DNA from: DASZPJ01 sp035550295
Lineage (GTDB): Bacteria > Patescibacteriota > Saccharimonadia > Saccharimonadales > UBA4665
Reading direction: 5' to 3'
Assembly: GCA_035550295.1 (NCBI GenBank)
Contig: DASZPJ010000010.1
Location: 1-29,511 of the forward strand
Length of the DNA stretch: 29,511 nt
The notes under the pieces were generated by a model that saw nothing but the letters and a program-made list of their open reading frames with translations, was not told where the DNA came from and searched no databases. Of this stretch, positions 7,670 to 14,217 are shown piece by piece. Made by a program: the position numbers and the translations under genes. Every line of letters starts with the position of its first letter. Position 1 is the stretch's first letter.

Positions 7670-7698
7670 ATTATATCTTAAAATTACATCTGTTACAA
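7670..7698 (-). promoter_or_regulatory. Candidate promoter for the tRNA-His operon
   Basis: Minus strand: -35 TTGTAA (7693-7698), 17-nt spacer, -10 TATAAT (7670-7675). Transcription would start near 7663 and run through a roughly 150-nt structured leader into tRNA-His. Confidence 0.5.
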
Positions 7699-7700
7699 CT

Positions 7701-7748
7701 TGGTGCCCCGGAGTGGATTCGAACCCTAATCTGTCCGGTGGACAGATT
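7701..7748 (-). pseudogene. tRNA 3'-end fragment plus perfect hairpin
   Basis: Positions 7701-7725 copy the T-arm, acceptor and CCA end of the neighbouring tRNA-Arg (7781-7805): 25 bp with two mismatches. No anticodon arm or 5' half is present, and the T stem is broken. Next to it is a perfect 9-bp hairpin, AATCTGTCC/GGACAGATT (7728-7748). It could be an attachment-site relic of an integrated element or a decayed duplicate tRNA. Confidence 0.65.
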
Positions 7749-7780
7749 TGTAGACTCGAGCGAAGCGCCGTCCATAAAAG

Positions 7781-7857
7781 TGGTGCCCCGGGTTGGATTC
7801 GAACCAACGACCTTAGGCTTAGAAGTCCTCTGCTCTATCCAGCTGAGCTACCAGGGC
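7781..7857 (-). tRNA. tRNA-Arg(TCT)
   Basis: Minus strand: acceptor GCCCTGG/CCGGGGC, D stem GCTC/GAGC, anticodon loop CTTCTAA (TCT, reads AGA), T arm GTTGG/CCAAC, A73 and encoded CCA. The anticodon stem GAGGA/GCCTA has purine-purine mismatches at its first and last pairs and only three Watson-Crick pairs, which is odd. Confidence 0.9.
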
Positions 7858-7877
7858 TAAGCACCACATAACTAGTG

Positions 7878-7883
7878 TATACT
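7878..7883 (+). promoter_or_regulatory. -10 hexamer of the PrsW-like gene
   Basis: TATACT lies between the divergent tRNA-Arg and the ATG at 7907. An AGAGGT stretch near 7886-7891 could serve as a distant ribosome site. No clear -35 is visible. Confidence 0.4.
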
Positions 7884-7906
7884 ATCAGAGGTAAGACAAC
7901 ACAAAC

Positions 7907-8674
7907 ATGACACTTTTCATCCTGCTGCTGGTTTTTATAGTCCTGTCTGTCGGCCTAGCTTGGATTTTGCTACGCAACGATAGGGGATCCAAAGAACCGA
8001 TTGGTGCCCTCTGGCTGGCAGCCGGTTTTGGTCTGCTGGGCGCTGTTGCCGCAGGCCTGATAGAAAACTTCGCAGTGCCGGTAAAAGACCTGACGCTGGG
8101 AGCGCCGCTAACTACGCTGCTGCTGGCCACATTAGGCATCGGTGCCATAGAGGAAATCTGTAAGTTTTTACCTTTATCAATCTTTTTATATGGCAAGCGT
8201 TACTTTAACGAACGGACTGACGGTGTAATTTACTTTGCGCTGGCCGGCCTGGGCTTTGGCTTGCCCGAAAATATTCTTTATACATTGCAGTTTGGATCGA
8301 CAGCCGGTGTTGGCCGGGTGCTTTTAACGCCTTTTTTCCACTCTGCTATTACGGCAATGATCGGCTACTACTTAGCCAAATACAAATTGGCGAAAGCTAG
8401 CAGGTGGCGAGTGCTGCCAGCTTTACTCGCTGCGATGGTAATTCACGGTCTCTACGACTTTGGTTTAACCAGTGGCCGCACACTCTACATCGTGGCATCG
8501 CTGACTATCACCCTTGGATTGACGGTATTAATGGTGATGCTTTACCTGCGGGCGCTGCATGATGACCAAAAGAACGGCCGCAGTGCAGTCGGGCATAACG
8601 AGTACTGCCGGTCGTGCGGATTTCCCAACGCTAAACATTACCTCTATTGCACACATTGCGGTCAAATTGCTTAA
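7907..8674 (+). CDS. PrsW-family intramembrane protease with C-terminal zinc ribbon
   Basis: The 255-aa protein has about seven to eight membrane segments and the PrsW/CPBP-like motifs: EEICK (82-86), FGLPEN (117-122), His145 in PFFHSAI and His180 in the HGLYDF motif. PrsW cleaves the anti-sigma factor RsiW in Bacillus; here the target is unknown. Residues 233-255 form a C4 zinc ribbon (CRSC...CTHC), a tail not found in classical PrsW, which probably lies in the cytosol. The next gene, 40 bp downstream, starts with a zinc ribbon of the same type, so the two may act together, possibly in sensing or in membrane stress. Confidence 0.85.
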   Translation: MTLFILLLVFIVLSVGLAWILLRNDRGSKEPIGALWLAAGFGLLGAVAAGLIENFAVPVKDLTLGAPLTTLLLATLGIGAIEEICKFLPLSIFLYGKRYFNERTDGVIYFALAGLGFGLPENILYTLQFGSTAGVGRVLLTPFFHSAITAMIGYYLAKYKLAKASRWRVLPALLAAMVIHGLYDFGLTSGRTLYIVASLTITLGLTVLMVMLYLRALHDDQKNGRSAVGHNEYCRSCGFPNAKHYLYCTHCGQIA

Positions 8675-8714
8675 ATAGATCCAGACAAATCCAAATAAAA
8701 ACCAGAGAACACCT

Positions 8715-9584
8715 ATGAATTGCCCAAACTGCCAACAAATAATTGAACCAGGTGCAGCCTTTTGCGGCAATTGCGGCCAATCTTTGCAGGCCACTAGTGC
8801 AGCGGATACTAAGTCACCAGCGCATGGACTACCAGCCTATGCAGCGGCTACACCGGTCCAGCAGGGCGGTGAAACCAAAGCCGTGCTGTCTACAGTATTC
8901 GGGCCATTGGGCGTGGTCGGAGCCATTTTCATACCAATAATCGGCGTGGCCTGCGGTATTGTAGGAGTCGTACTTGGCACGATGGCCCGACCGACTAAAA
9001 AGGCGATGGGAACAGTTGGCGTCAGCCTATCCAGCTTGGCTATCCTGGCCGGCCTGGCAACTTGGGTCTACGCCGTCCAACAAGCCCAGTTACATTCCAA
9101 AACGGCTGCCAATGTTTCGCACCAGTTACCGAGTGCCAGCGTGGCAGCCAACGGCCTGTCGACGCCGTGCTACACCACTGGCTTTGCCGGCAAATTTAAT
9201 GTCAGTAACAGCAACGGCAGCTGCGACATGGCGGCTTTCAATGGCGCCTCGTTGACTAGTTCAACCAATATCTACAAAATCTACGCCAATAAGAGCAATG
9301 TAATTAGTGATGCCAGCTTTAACACTTTGGCCAAACAGGCCATTGAAAAAGACGTACATACCAATCTAGCCGGATTCAAAATCGTCAAAGAACAAGCCAC
9401 CCAATTTTCCGGCAGCACAGCATACGAAGTTACGGCCGTAGACAAATCAAACGGCACTGCGGTACTAGAAGCGGCCGTCTACCACCCCACGGCAAGCGGC
9501 TACAATGTGTTTGTCATTGTGCACGCCATTGTGGGCGATACTAGTGATTTGCAGACGTTGGAAGGCCAATGGCAATGGAATTAA
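8715..9584 (+). CDS. Zinc-ribbon, DUF4190-like membrane protein with extracytoplasmic domain
   Basis: The 289-aa protein has an N-terminal zinc ribbon with Cys3, Cys6, Cys17 and Cys20, a short Pro/Ala linker, then two membrane segments (about 58-88 and 100-120) like the DUF4190 hairpin, and a C-terminal domain of about 165 residues that should lie outside the membrane. No enzyme motif was found in that domain. It follows the PrsW-like gene by 40 bp and overlaps the small membrane protein behind it, so all three probably form one operon. It may be a substrate or partner of the protease; that is inference. Confidence 0.75.
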   Translation: MNCPNCQQIIEPGAAFCGNCGQSLQATSAADTKSPAHGLPAYAAATPVQQGGETKAVLSTVFGPLGVVGAIFIPIIGVACGIVGVVLGTMARPTKKAMGTVGVSLSSLAILAGLATWVYAVQQAQLHSKTAANVSHQLPSASVAANGLSTPCYTTGFAGKFNVSNSNGSCDMAAFNGASLTSSTNIYKIYANKSNVISDASFNTLAKQAIEKDVHTNLAGFKIVKEQATQFSGSTAYEVTAVDKSNGTAVLEAAVYHPTASGYNVFVIVHAIVGDTSDLQTLEGQWQWN

Positions 9585-9862
9585 AACTAGACCGGGCCTT
9601 GCACGAACATGCTTTGCCGGTCGCATTATTAATCCTGGCCCTAACAATATTGTCGGCAGCGTCATTCAATTATTACCGGAACGCCCAAGTTTACACGGAG
9701 ACTCAACTCGGCAAAGCGTTATTTAGCCCTTTGGTTCATGCGAAGCCTACAGCTAATGGACTGGCAGATTTTTCTGTCGGAACTGCAGACCCGAGCAATC
9801 CGTTGGCTGCAGCCGCCAGCGCCGGCCAAGCCACCGACTACTCGTTCAGCTTCGGCAACTAG
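9569..9862 (+). CDS. Small single-pass membrane protein
   Basis: Not recognised; 97 aa with one membrane segment (about 15-35, ALPVALLILALTILSAASF) followed by a Ser/Ala/Gly-rich extracellular tail. It overlaps the end of the previous gene by 16 bp and is the third gene of the PrsW operon. A GGAAGG sequence sits before both the ATG at 9569 and a second in-frame ATG at 9575; the latter has the better spacing, so the true start may be six bases later. Confidence 0.65.
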   Translation: MAMELKLDRALHEHALPVALLILALTILSAASFNYYRNAQVYTETQLGKALFSPLVHAKPTANGLADFSVGTADPSNPLAAAASAGQATDYSFSFGN

Positions 9863-9920
9863 CTAGCGAGTGAGAAATTTTCAGCTAAGTTAAAAGTGCA
9901 CTGTCTGACGAACCTATGTC

Positions 9921-10598
9921 TTAAAAAGGTAGGGTTGGGTCAGGCCATGTTTTTGTTACATTACAGCCACCTGCGACTATGGTGTTATAGGCTGCCACGT
10001 AAGTATTGTATGCAGGGTTAACTGCTGAATTGAATTGTTGCGCCCTATCATGTTCATAGCTCAGCCAAACCCCATCAGCCCAACCTTGGGTATAGCCAGG
10101 CGCAGTACCTACTAGCCCATTTAGTTCTTGCCGCTTTGAATTAACGTCGGCATTATAAGAGTTCCATTGCGGATTATAAACTGCATAATACCTATCATCT
10201 GTGGTTTTCATTTCGCTGTCGCATTTAAGTATAAATTTTGCTTCTGTTGTCGCAGCACGACAATCTTGGTAGCCACTTGTGTTTGGAATACAGCCATCAG
10301 CGTCAGGTAGATTAGACGTAGTAGATGTTCCGCTGTTTTTTGGGGTTGGTGATGCGGATTGTGTTGGTGTCTGTGTCGCCGTAGTTGCTTGTGAAGTGGG
10401 CGTTTCTGATGTAGTGTCAACTTTCGGCTGGCTGCTATTCTTGTGGGCCTGCAATATGGCCAGAGCGCTTATTTCGGTGCAGGATATAAGAGCAAGGACA
10501 GCAAACAAAAGCGTCCAACGCGTAACCTTAAAGGGCGGCCTTTTACTTACGTGTTGCAGCCCAGATCTCTTAGCCGCGCGCCGTGCTGTGTTTTTCAT
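9921..10598 (-). CDS. Membrane-anchored secreted protein with Ser/Thr/Pro linker
   Basis: Not recognised. The 225 aa comprise a basic N-terminus (about 1-27), one membrane segment (28-50, WTLLFAVLALISCTEISAL), a Ser/Thr/Pro/Gln-rich low-complexity linker (55-95) and an extracellular domain with four cysteines (CIPN, DCRA, LKCD, GGCN) that may form disulphides. The ATG lies 21 nt after the CCA end of tRNA-Gly on the same strand, so the mRNA may be made by processing of a tRNA-mRNA precursor. No Shine-Dalgarno is seen. Function unknown; surface exposure fits an epibiotic lifestyle but is not shown. Confidence 0.72.
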   Translation of the reverse strand: MKNTARRAAKRSGLQHVSKRPPFKVTRWTLLFAVLALISCTEISALAILQAHKNSSQPKVDTTSETPTSQATTATQTPTQSASPTPKNSGTSTTSNLPDADGCIPNTSGYQDCRAATTEAKFILKCDSEMKTTDDRYYAVYNPQWNSYNADVNSKRQELNGLVGTAPGYTQGWADGVWLSYEHDRAQQFNSAVNPAYNTYVAAYNTIVAGGCNVTKTWPDPTLPF

Positions 10599-10619
10599 AA
10601 TTGCTAGTGGTGTCTAGTG

Positions 10620-10694
10620 TGGTGCGGGATGGGGTAGTCGAAACCCCGTCTCAAGTTTGGAAAACTTGCATATTAACCGTTATACGAATCCCGC
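10620..10694 (-). tRNA. tRNA-Gly(TCC)
   Basis: Minus strand: acceptor GCGGGAT/ATCCCGC, D stem GTAT/ATAT, anticodon stem CAAGT/ACTTG around TTTCCAA (TCC, Gly), T stem GGGGT/ACCCC, A73 and encoded CCA. It is followed 21 nt later by the secreted-protein gene on the same strand. Confidence 0.96.
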
Positions 10695-10788
10695 ATAACC
10701 AAGTAATTATAGCTTATAATCATGAAACTTTTTATGGAATTTTCAAGCATAAGCATTGCCGAGAGAAATCCACAGAAATAACAGGGGT

Positions 10789-10832
10789 AAGGCTTCAAAG
10801 CCTTGACAGAGGGGGATAAAATTAAATAGGTA
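10789..10832 (+). promoter_or_regulatory. Promoter and operator-like dyad of the YggT gene
   Basis: A perfect dyad AAGGCTT-CA-AAGCCTT (10789-10804) overlaps the -35 TTGACA (10803-10808). A weak -10, TAGGTA (10827-10832), follows after 18 nt. The dyad could be a repressor site or a short transcript terminator stem. Confidence 0.45.
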
Positions 10833-10854
10833 CCTAAACTAAAAAGGAGAGGGT

Positions 10855-11169
10855 ATGAAGGATTATAAGGACGTAGCAATGGCTCCGGGCGCTTCGCTCG
10901 CGGCTCTTTTTGTGTCGGTCGCCGAACTCGGCTTGGCCGTCCGGTTTGTACTGCATTTTTTTGCAGTAGATCCTACTAACGGGTTCGCCGCCTGGATTAA
11001 CAATTCCACCGACGGCCTCTTAACGCCATTCCGGAGTGTTTTCACTTCGGCACCGGCTGGCCACCCACACTATGTGGACCTGCCGCTGTTGTTTGTCATG
11101 GCAGTCTACGCGCTCGTGCTGGGCGCCGCTGTGGCTTACTTGAATCCAGCTCGCTGGGGCAAAAAATAA
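10855..11169 (+). CDS. YggT-family membrane protein
   Basis: The 104-aa protein has two hydrophobic segments, and the motif LLTPFRSVF matches the conserved P-FR of the YggT family, whose members occur near cell-division genes in other bacteria and are linked to osmotic shock tolerance and septum assembly. A strong AAGGAG Shine-Dalgarno fixes the ATG. An intrinsic terminator follows 23 nt after the stop, so the gene is monocistronic. Exact role here is not known. Confidence 0.8.
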   Translation: MKDYKDVAMAPGASLAALFVSVAELGLAVRFVLHFFAVDPTNGFAAWINNSTDGLLTPFRSVFTSAPAGHPHYVDLPLLFVMAVYALVLGAAVAYLNPARWGKK

Positions 11170-11192
11170 CCCTCACCTAAAACTAAATTAAA

Positions 11193-11218
11193 ACGAGCGG
11201 TGCAAATCGCTCGTTTTT
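11193..11218. terminator. Intrinsic terminator between YggT gene and murA
   Basis: ACGAGCG (11193-11199)/CGCTCGT (11208-11214) with an 8-nt loop, followed by TTTTT on the plus strand and preceded by A-tracts, so it can serve both convergent genes. Confidence 0.85.
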
Positions 11219-12740
11219 ATATGTCGTGCAGGACTGTAATTTTGGCGCCCAATGAGTTCAAGCGTTCAGCCAGGTCTTCATAACCACGGTTGATGGTGTA
11301 AACGTTGCGCAGCACCGAATTCCCCGGCGCAGCTAGCATGCCAATCAGCAACATCACAGCCGGTCGTATGCCGCTCGGCGCTACAAGATCCGCCGGTTTC
11401 CAGCGGGTCGGACCTTCCACAAAGACGCGGTGCGGGTCAGCCAGCTCCAGGTTTACGCCGATTTTCTTCATTTCGGTGTACATCAGCGCCCGGTCTTCAT
11501 AGATCCAGTCATGAATCAGCGTACGGCCTTTAGCGACGGCGGCAATCGGCACAAAGTAAGGCAAGTGGTCGATGTTCAGGCCGGGGAATACATTGGGGTG
11601 AATCTTTTCCTTGGGTGCCAAGAGCGCGCCATTGTGCTTGTGGATTTTGAGGTCGACAAGGATAGTTTTACCATTTTCGGCTTTGTAAGATTCGCTGACT
11701 TCGGTCTTCAGGCCCATTTTTTCGAGCTTGAGTAGTTCCAGTTCCAGGAATTCAATTGGCGCGCGACGGATAGTGATTGACGAGTTGGTGGTCACAGCAG
11801 CCGAGATAAACGTCATCGCTTCAACTGGATCTTCGCCCGGTGCATAGGTAATATTTTTGCGAATATTTTTAACACCCTTAACACGTAAAGTGCTGGTGCC
11901 AACACCTTCGATTTGGACGCCTAAACGCTGTAAGTAGAAGCATAGGTCTTGAACCATGTAGTTGGCGCTGGCCATTTTGATGACTGTTTCACCATCGGTG
12001 CGAGCTGCCGCCAGCAGTATATTTTCGGTGGTAGTGTCGCCTGATTCGTAGAGTACTACCGGACGGGTCGGGACTTGCAGGTTGGCTTCAACTACGTAAT
12101 GGCCGGACTTGGTAAAGACGCCGACACCAAATTCTTCCAGCCCGTATAAGTGCGGCAAAACTGTGCGACGGCCCAGCTCGCAACCGCCGGCGTAGGGAAT
12201 TGTAAACTCATTGGCTTCGTGTATCAGCGGGCCAATAAACATTAGCACAGATCGGGTTTTACGGGCGGCTTCTTTGTCCATGGCATCGAACCTAAACTTT
12301 TCTGGTGGCTTGATTTCCAGGTCATTGCCGGCCAGCCAGCGGACTTGCACGCCAATGCTGATCAAAACTTCAACCAACCGGTTGACCTCTTCGATACGTG
12401 CCACGTTTTTGAGCCGCGTAGTGCCTTTATTCAGCAAGCTGGCGCATAGCAGGGCCACAGTTGCGTTCTTGCTGGTCTTGAGCGTAATTTCACCTTTTAG
12501 TTCCTGTCCGCCTTCAATGTGCAAGTTGACAGCGCCACTATTGAGGCTAATGAGAGGCTTATTTAGCACATCACTAATGCGGCCTAATGTTTCTAGACTG
12601 AGGTTTTGCCGGCCGTGTTCGATACGGTTGACGGCTGATTGGGATGTCGATAATTTACGCGCAAACTCAGCCTGGGTAAGTCCACGATCTTGCCTTATTT
12701 GAGCAATTAGTTGACCGATTTTCTCGTTAGTTGAGACCAT
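11217..12740 (-). CDS. murA: MurA-like enolpyruvyltransferase with N-terminal XRE HTH domain
   Basis: Predicted to catalyse the first committed step of peptidoglycan synthesis, transfer of enolpyruvate from PEP to UDP-GlcNAc. The 507 aa start with an XRE-type helix-turn-helix (about 3-66; LTQAEFARKL, SQSAVNRIEHGR), followed by a full EPSP-synthase-fold MurA domain: Lys91-Asn92 (equivalent to K22-N23), Cys187 in GGCELGRR (equivalent to Cys115), the TRSVLMFIGPL segment and a late SGIRPAV Arg. The usual GFPTD motif reads GLNID. Ordinary MurA is about 420 aa and lacks the HTH. The start at 12740 fits a promoter with -35 TTGAAG and -10 TATTAT ending 10 nt upstream. The fusion suggests an enzyme that also binds DNA or a regulatory paralogue. 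Confidence 0.9.
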   Translation of the reverse strand: MVSTNEKIGQLIAQIRQDRGLTQAEFARKLSTSQSAVNRIEHGRQNLSLETLGRISDVLNKPLISLNSGAVNLHIEGGQELKGEITLKTSKNATVALLCASLLNKGTTRLKNVARIEEVNRLVEVLISIGVQVRWLAGNDLEIKPPEKFRFDAMDKEAARKTRSVLMFIGPLIHEANEFTIPYAGGCELGRRTVLPHLYGLEEFGVGVFTKSGHYVVEANLQVPTRPVVLYESGDTTTENILLAAARTDGETVIKMASANYMVQDLCFYLQRLGVQIEGVGTSTLRVKGVKNIRKNITYAPGEDPVEAMTFISAAVTTNSSITIRRAPIEFLELELLKLEKMGLKTEVSESYKAENGKTILVDLKIHKHNGALLAPKEKIHPNVFPGLNIDHLPYFVPIAAVAKGRTLIHDWIYEDRALMYTEMKKIGVNLELADPHRVFVEGPTRWKPADLVAPSGIRPAVMLLIGMLAAPGNSVLRNVYTINRGYEDLAERLNSLGAKITVLHDI

Positions 12741-12750
12741 AGATCCAATC

Positions 12751-12779
12751 ATAATACCATTTGTGACGTTGGGCTTCAA
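12751..12779 (-). promoter_or_regulatory. Promoter of the HTH-murA gene
   Basis: Minus strand: -35 TTGAAG (12774-12779), 17-nt spacer, -10 TATTAT (12751-12756), only 10 nt before the ATG at 12740, so the mRNA has almost no leader. Confidence 0.6.
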
Positions 12780-12826
12780 CGCTTCATGTAGCGTTACGGG
12801 GCTTATGCGCGACACTAAAAGTACTG

Positions 12827-12864
12827 TTGGTCGCCCAGCGATTGCTTGTTACAATAAATTGTAA
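12827..12864 (+). promoter_or_regulatory. glyA promoter with dyad over the -10
   Basis: -35 TTGGTC (12827-12832), 17-nt spacer, -10 TACAAT (12850-12855). The dyad TTACAAT-AA-ATTGTAA (12849-12864) covers the -10 and start region, a position expected for a repressor site. An AAGGAGGG Shine-Dalgarno follows at 12871-12878. Confidence 0.6.
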
Positions 12865-12885
12865 ATACCTAAGGAGGGACCAACA

Positions 12886-14169
12886 ATGAACGACACTGTC
12901 GTGGCTGATTTGATCGCCGCCGAAGAAAAACGCCAACGTGAAGGGCTCGAGCTGATCCCTTCCGAAAACTACGTCTCGCGGGACGTGCTGACTGCCATGG
13001 GCAGCATTTTCACTAACAAATATTCCGAAGGCTATCCAGGCAAACGATACTACGGTGGCCAGGAAAACACCGACGTTTTGGAGCAGCTGGCAATCGACCG
13101 GGCCAAAAAACTTTTCAAAGCCGACCACGCCAACGTCCAGCCACACTCCGGCGCGCCGGCCAACCAAGCCGTTTATTTTGCGTGGCTGGAACCGGGCGAC
13201 ACTGTGCTGGCCATGGATCTAAGCCACGGCGGCCACTTAACTCACGGCAACCCGATGACGATGTCAGCGCACCTCTACAACTTCGTGCCGTACAAAATGA
13301 AAGACCCGACGACCGGCGAAATTGACTACGAAGAACTAAAAGCCCTCGCCAAAAAGCACCAGCCAAAACTGATCCTGGCAGGCTTTAGCGCCTACCCGCG
13401 CGAACTCGACTACGCCAAGTTTGCCGAAGCCGCTAAAGAAGTCGAGGGAGAATGCCTACTGATGGCCGACATGGCACACATTGCCGGACTGATCGCCGGC
13501 GGAGTGGCTAAAAACCCCTTTGACTATGGATTCCACGTAATTACCACCACGACACACAAGACATTGCGTGGCCCCCGCGGCGGCATGGTTTTGAGTAAAG
13601 GCACCGTTGGCTCACCACTCAAAGCGCCTGAAAAAACCTTGGAAAACATCCCAACGCTAATCGACCGCGCCATCTTCCCGGGCACCCAGGGTGGCCCGCA
13701 CGAACATGTCATTGCCGCCAAAGCGGTGGCTTTTGGCGAAGCCTTGAAACCGGAATTTAAAACTTACGCCGCCCAAATTGTGAAGAACGCCGCCGCACTG
13801 GCCGATGAACTCCAAAAACGTGGCTTCAAACTCGTGTCTGGCGGCACGTCGAACCACTTAATATTGGCTGACGTTTACGGCAGCTTTGGCATAGACGGCA
13901 AAGTCGCCGAAGAAGCGCTCGACAAAATCGGTCTGACGCTCAACAAGAACTCGATTGCCGATGATCCACTACCACCTTTCAAACCTAGCGGTATTCGTCT
14001 GGGTACACCGGCCATCACCACTCGCGGCTTAAAAGAAAAAGACATGGTTAAAGTCGCCGAATGGATGAAGCAAGCCATCGAACACCGCGACGATGAAGCC
14101 AAGCTGGCCGAGATTCGAAAAGAAGTCAAAGACTTCTGCCTGCAATTCCCGCTACCCAGCGATAAATAA
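12886..14169 (+). CDS. glyA: Serine hydroxymethyltransferase
   Basis: PLP enzyme converting serine and tetrahydrofolate to glycine and 5,10-methylene-THF in the cytosol. At 427 aa it is full length. It shows IPSENYVS near the N-terminus, YSEGYPGKRYYGG, and the PLP lysine Lys225 in TTTTHKTLRGPRGG. A strong Shine-Dalgarno and promoter precede it. With folD, folA and folC nearby it makes a one-carbon set that could feed thymidylate and formyl-methionine synthesis. The dyad over its promoter hints at control by a DNA-binding protein; the adjacent HTH-MurA is a conceivable candidate only by position. Confidence 0.98.
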   Translation: MNDTVVADLIAAEEKRQREGLELIPSENYVSRDVLTAMGSIFTNKYSEGYPGKRYYGGQENTDVLEQLAIDRAKKLFKADHANVQPHSGAPANQAVYFAWLEPGDTVLAMDLSHGGHLTHGNPMTMSAHLYNFVPYKMKDPTTGEIDYEELKALAKKHQPKLILAGFSAYPRELDYAKFAEAAKEVEGECLLMADMAHIAGLIAGGVAKNPFDYGFHVITTTTHKTLRGPRGGMVLSKGTVGSPLKAPEKTLENIPTLIDRAIFPGTQGGPHEHVIAAKAVAFGEALKPEFKTYAAQIVKNAAALADELQKRGFKLVSGGTSNHLILADVYGSFGIDGKVAEEALDKIGLTLNKNSIADDPLPPFKPSGIRLGTPAITTRGLKEKDMVKVAEWMKQAIEHRDDEAKLAEIRKEVKDFCLQFPLPSDK

Positions 14170-14217
14170 CCACAAGCGTTAGCTTTCGCAGCTCACCAGC
14201 GTTATGCTAAACAAACG

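Noticed and set aside
7424..7807. Long reading frame running through the tRNA-His gene on the minus strand
   Set aside because: It is the usual spurious translation of a tRNA and its flanks (Arg/Ser/Gly-rich), and its 5' part covers the structured spacer and the tRNA fragment.
9465..9726. Short reading frames on both strands overlapping the 8715 gene end
   Set aside because: They are shadows without ribosome sites; only the frame at 9569-9862 has a membrane segment and operon-like overlap.
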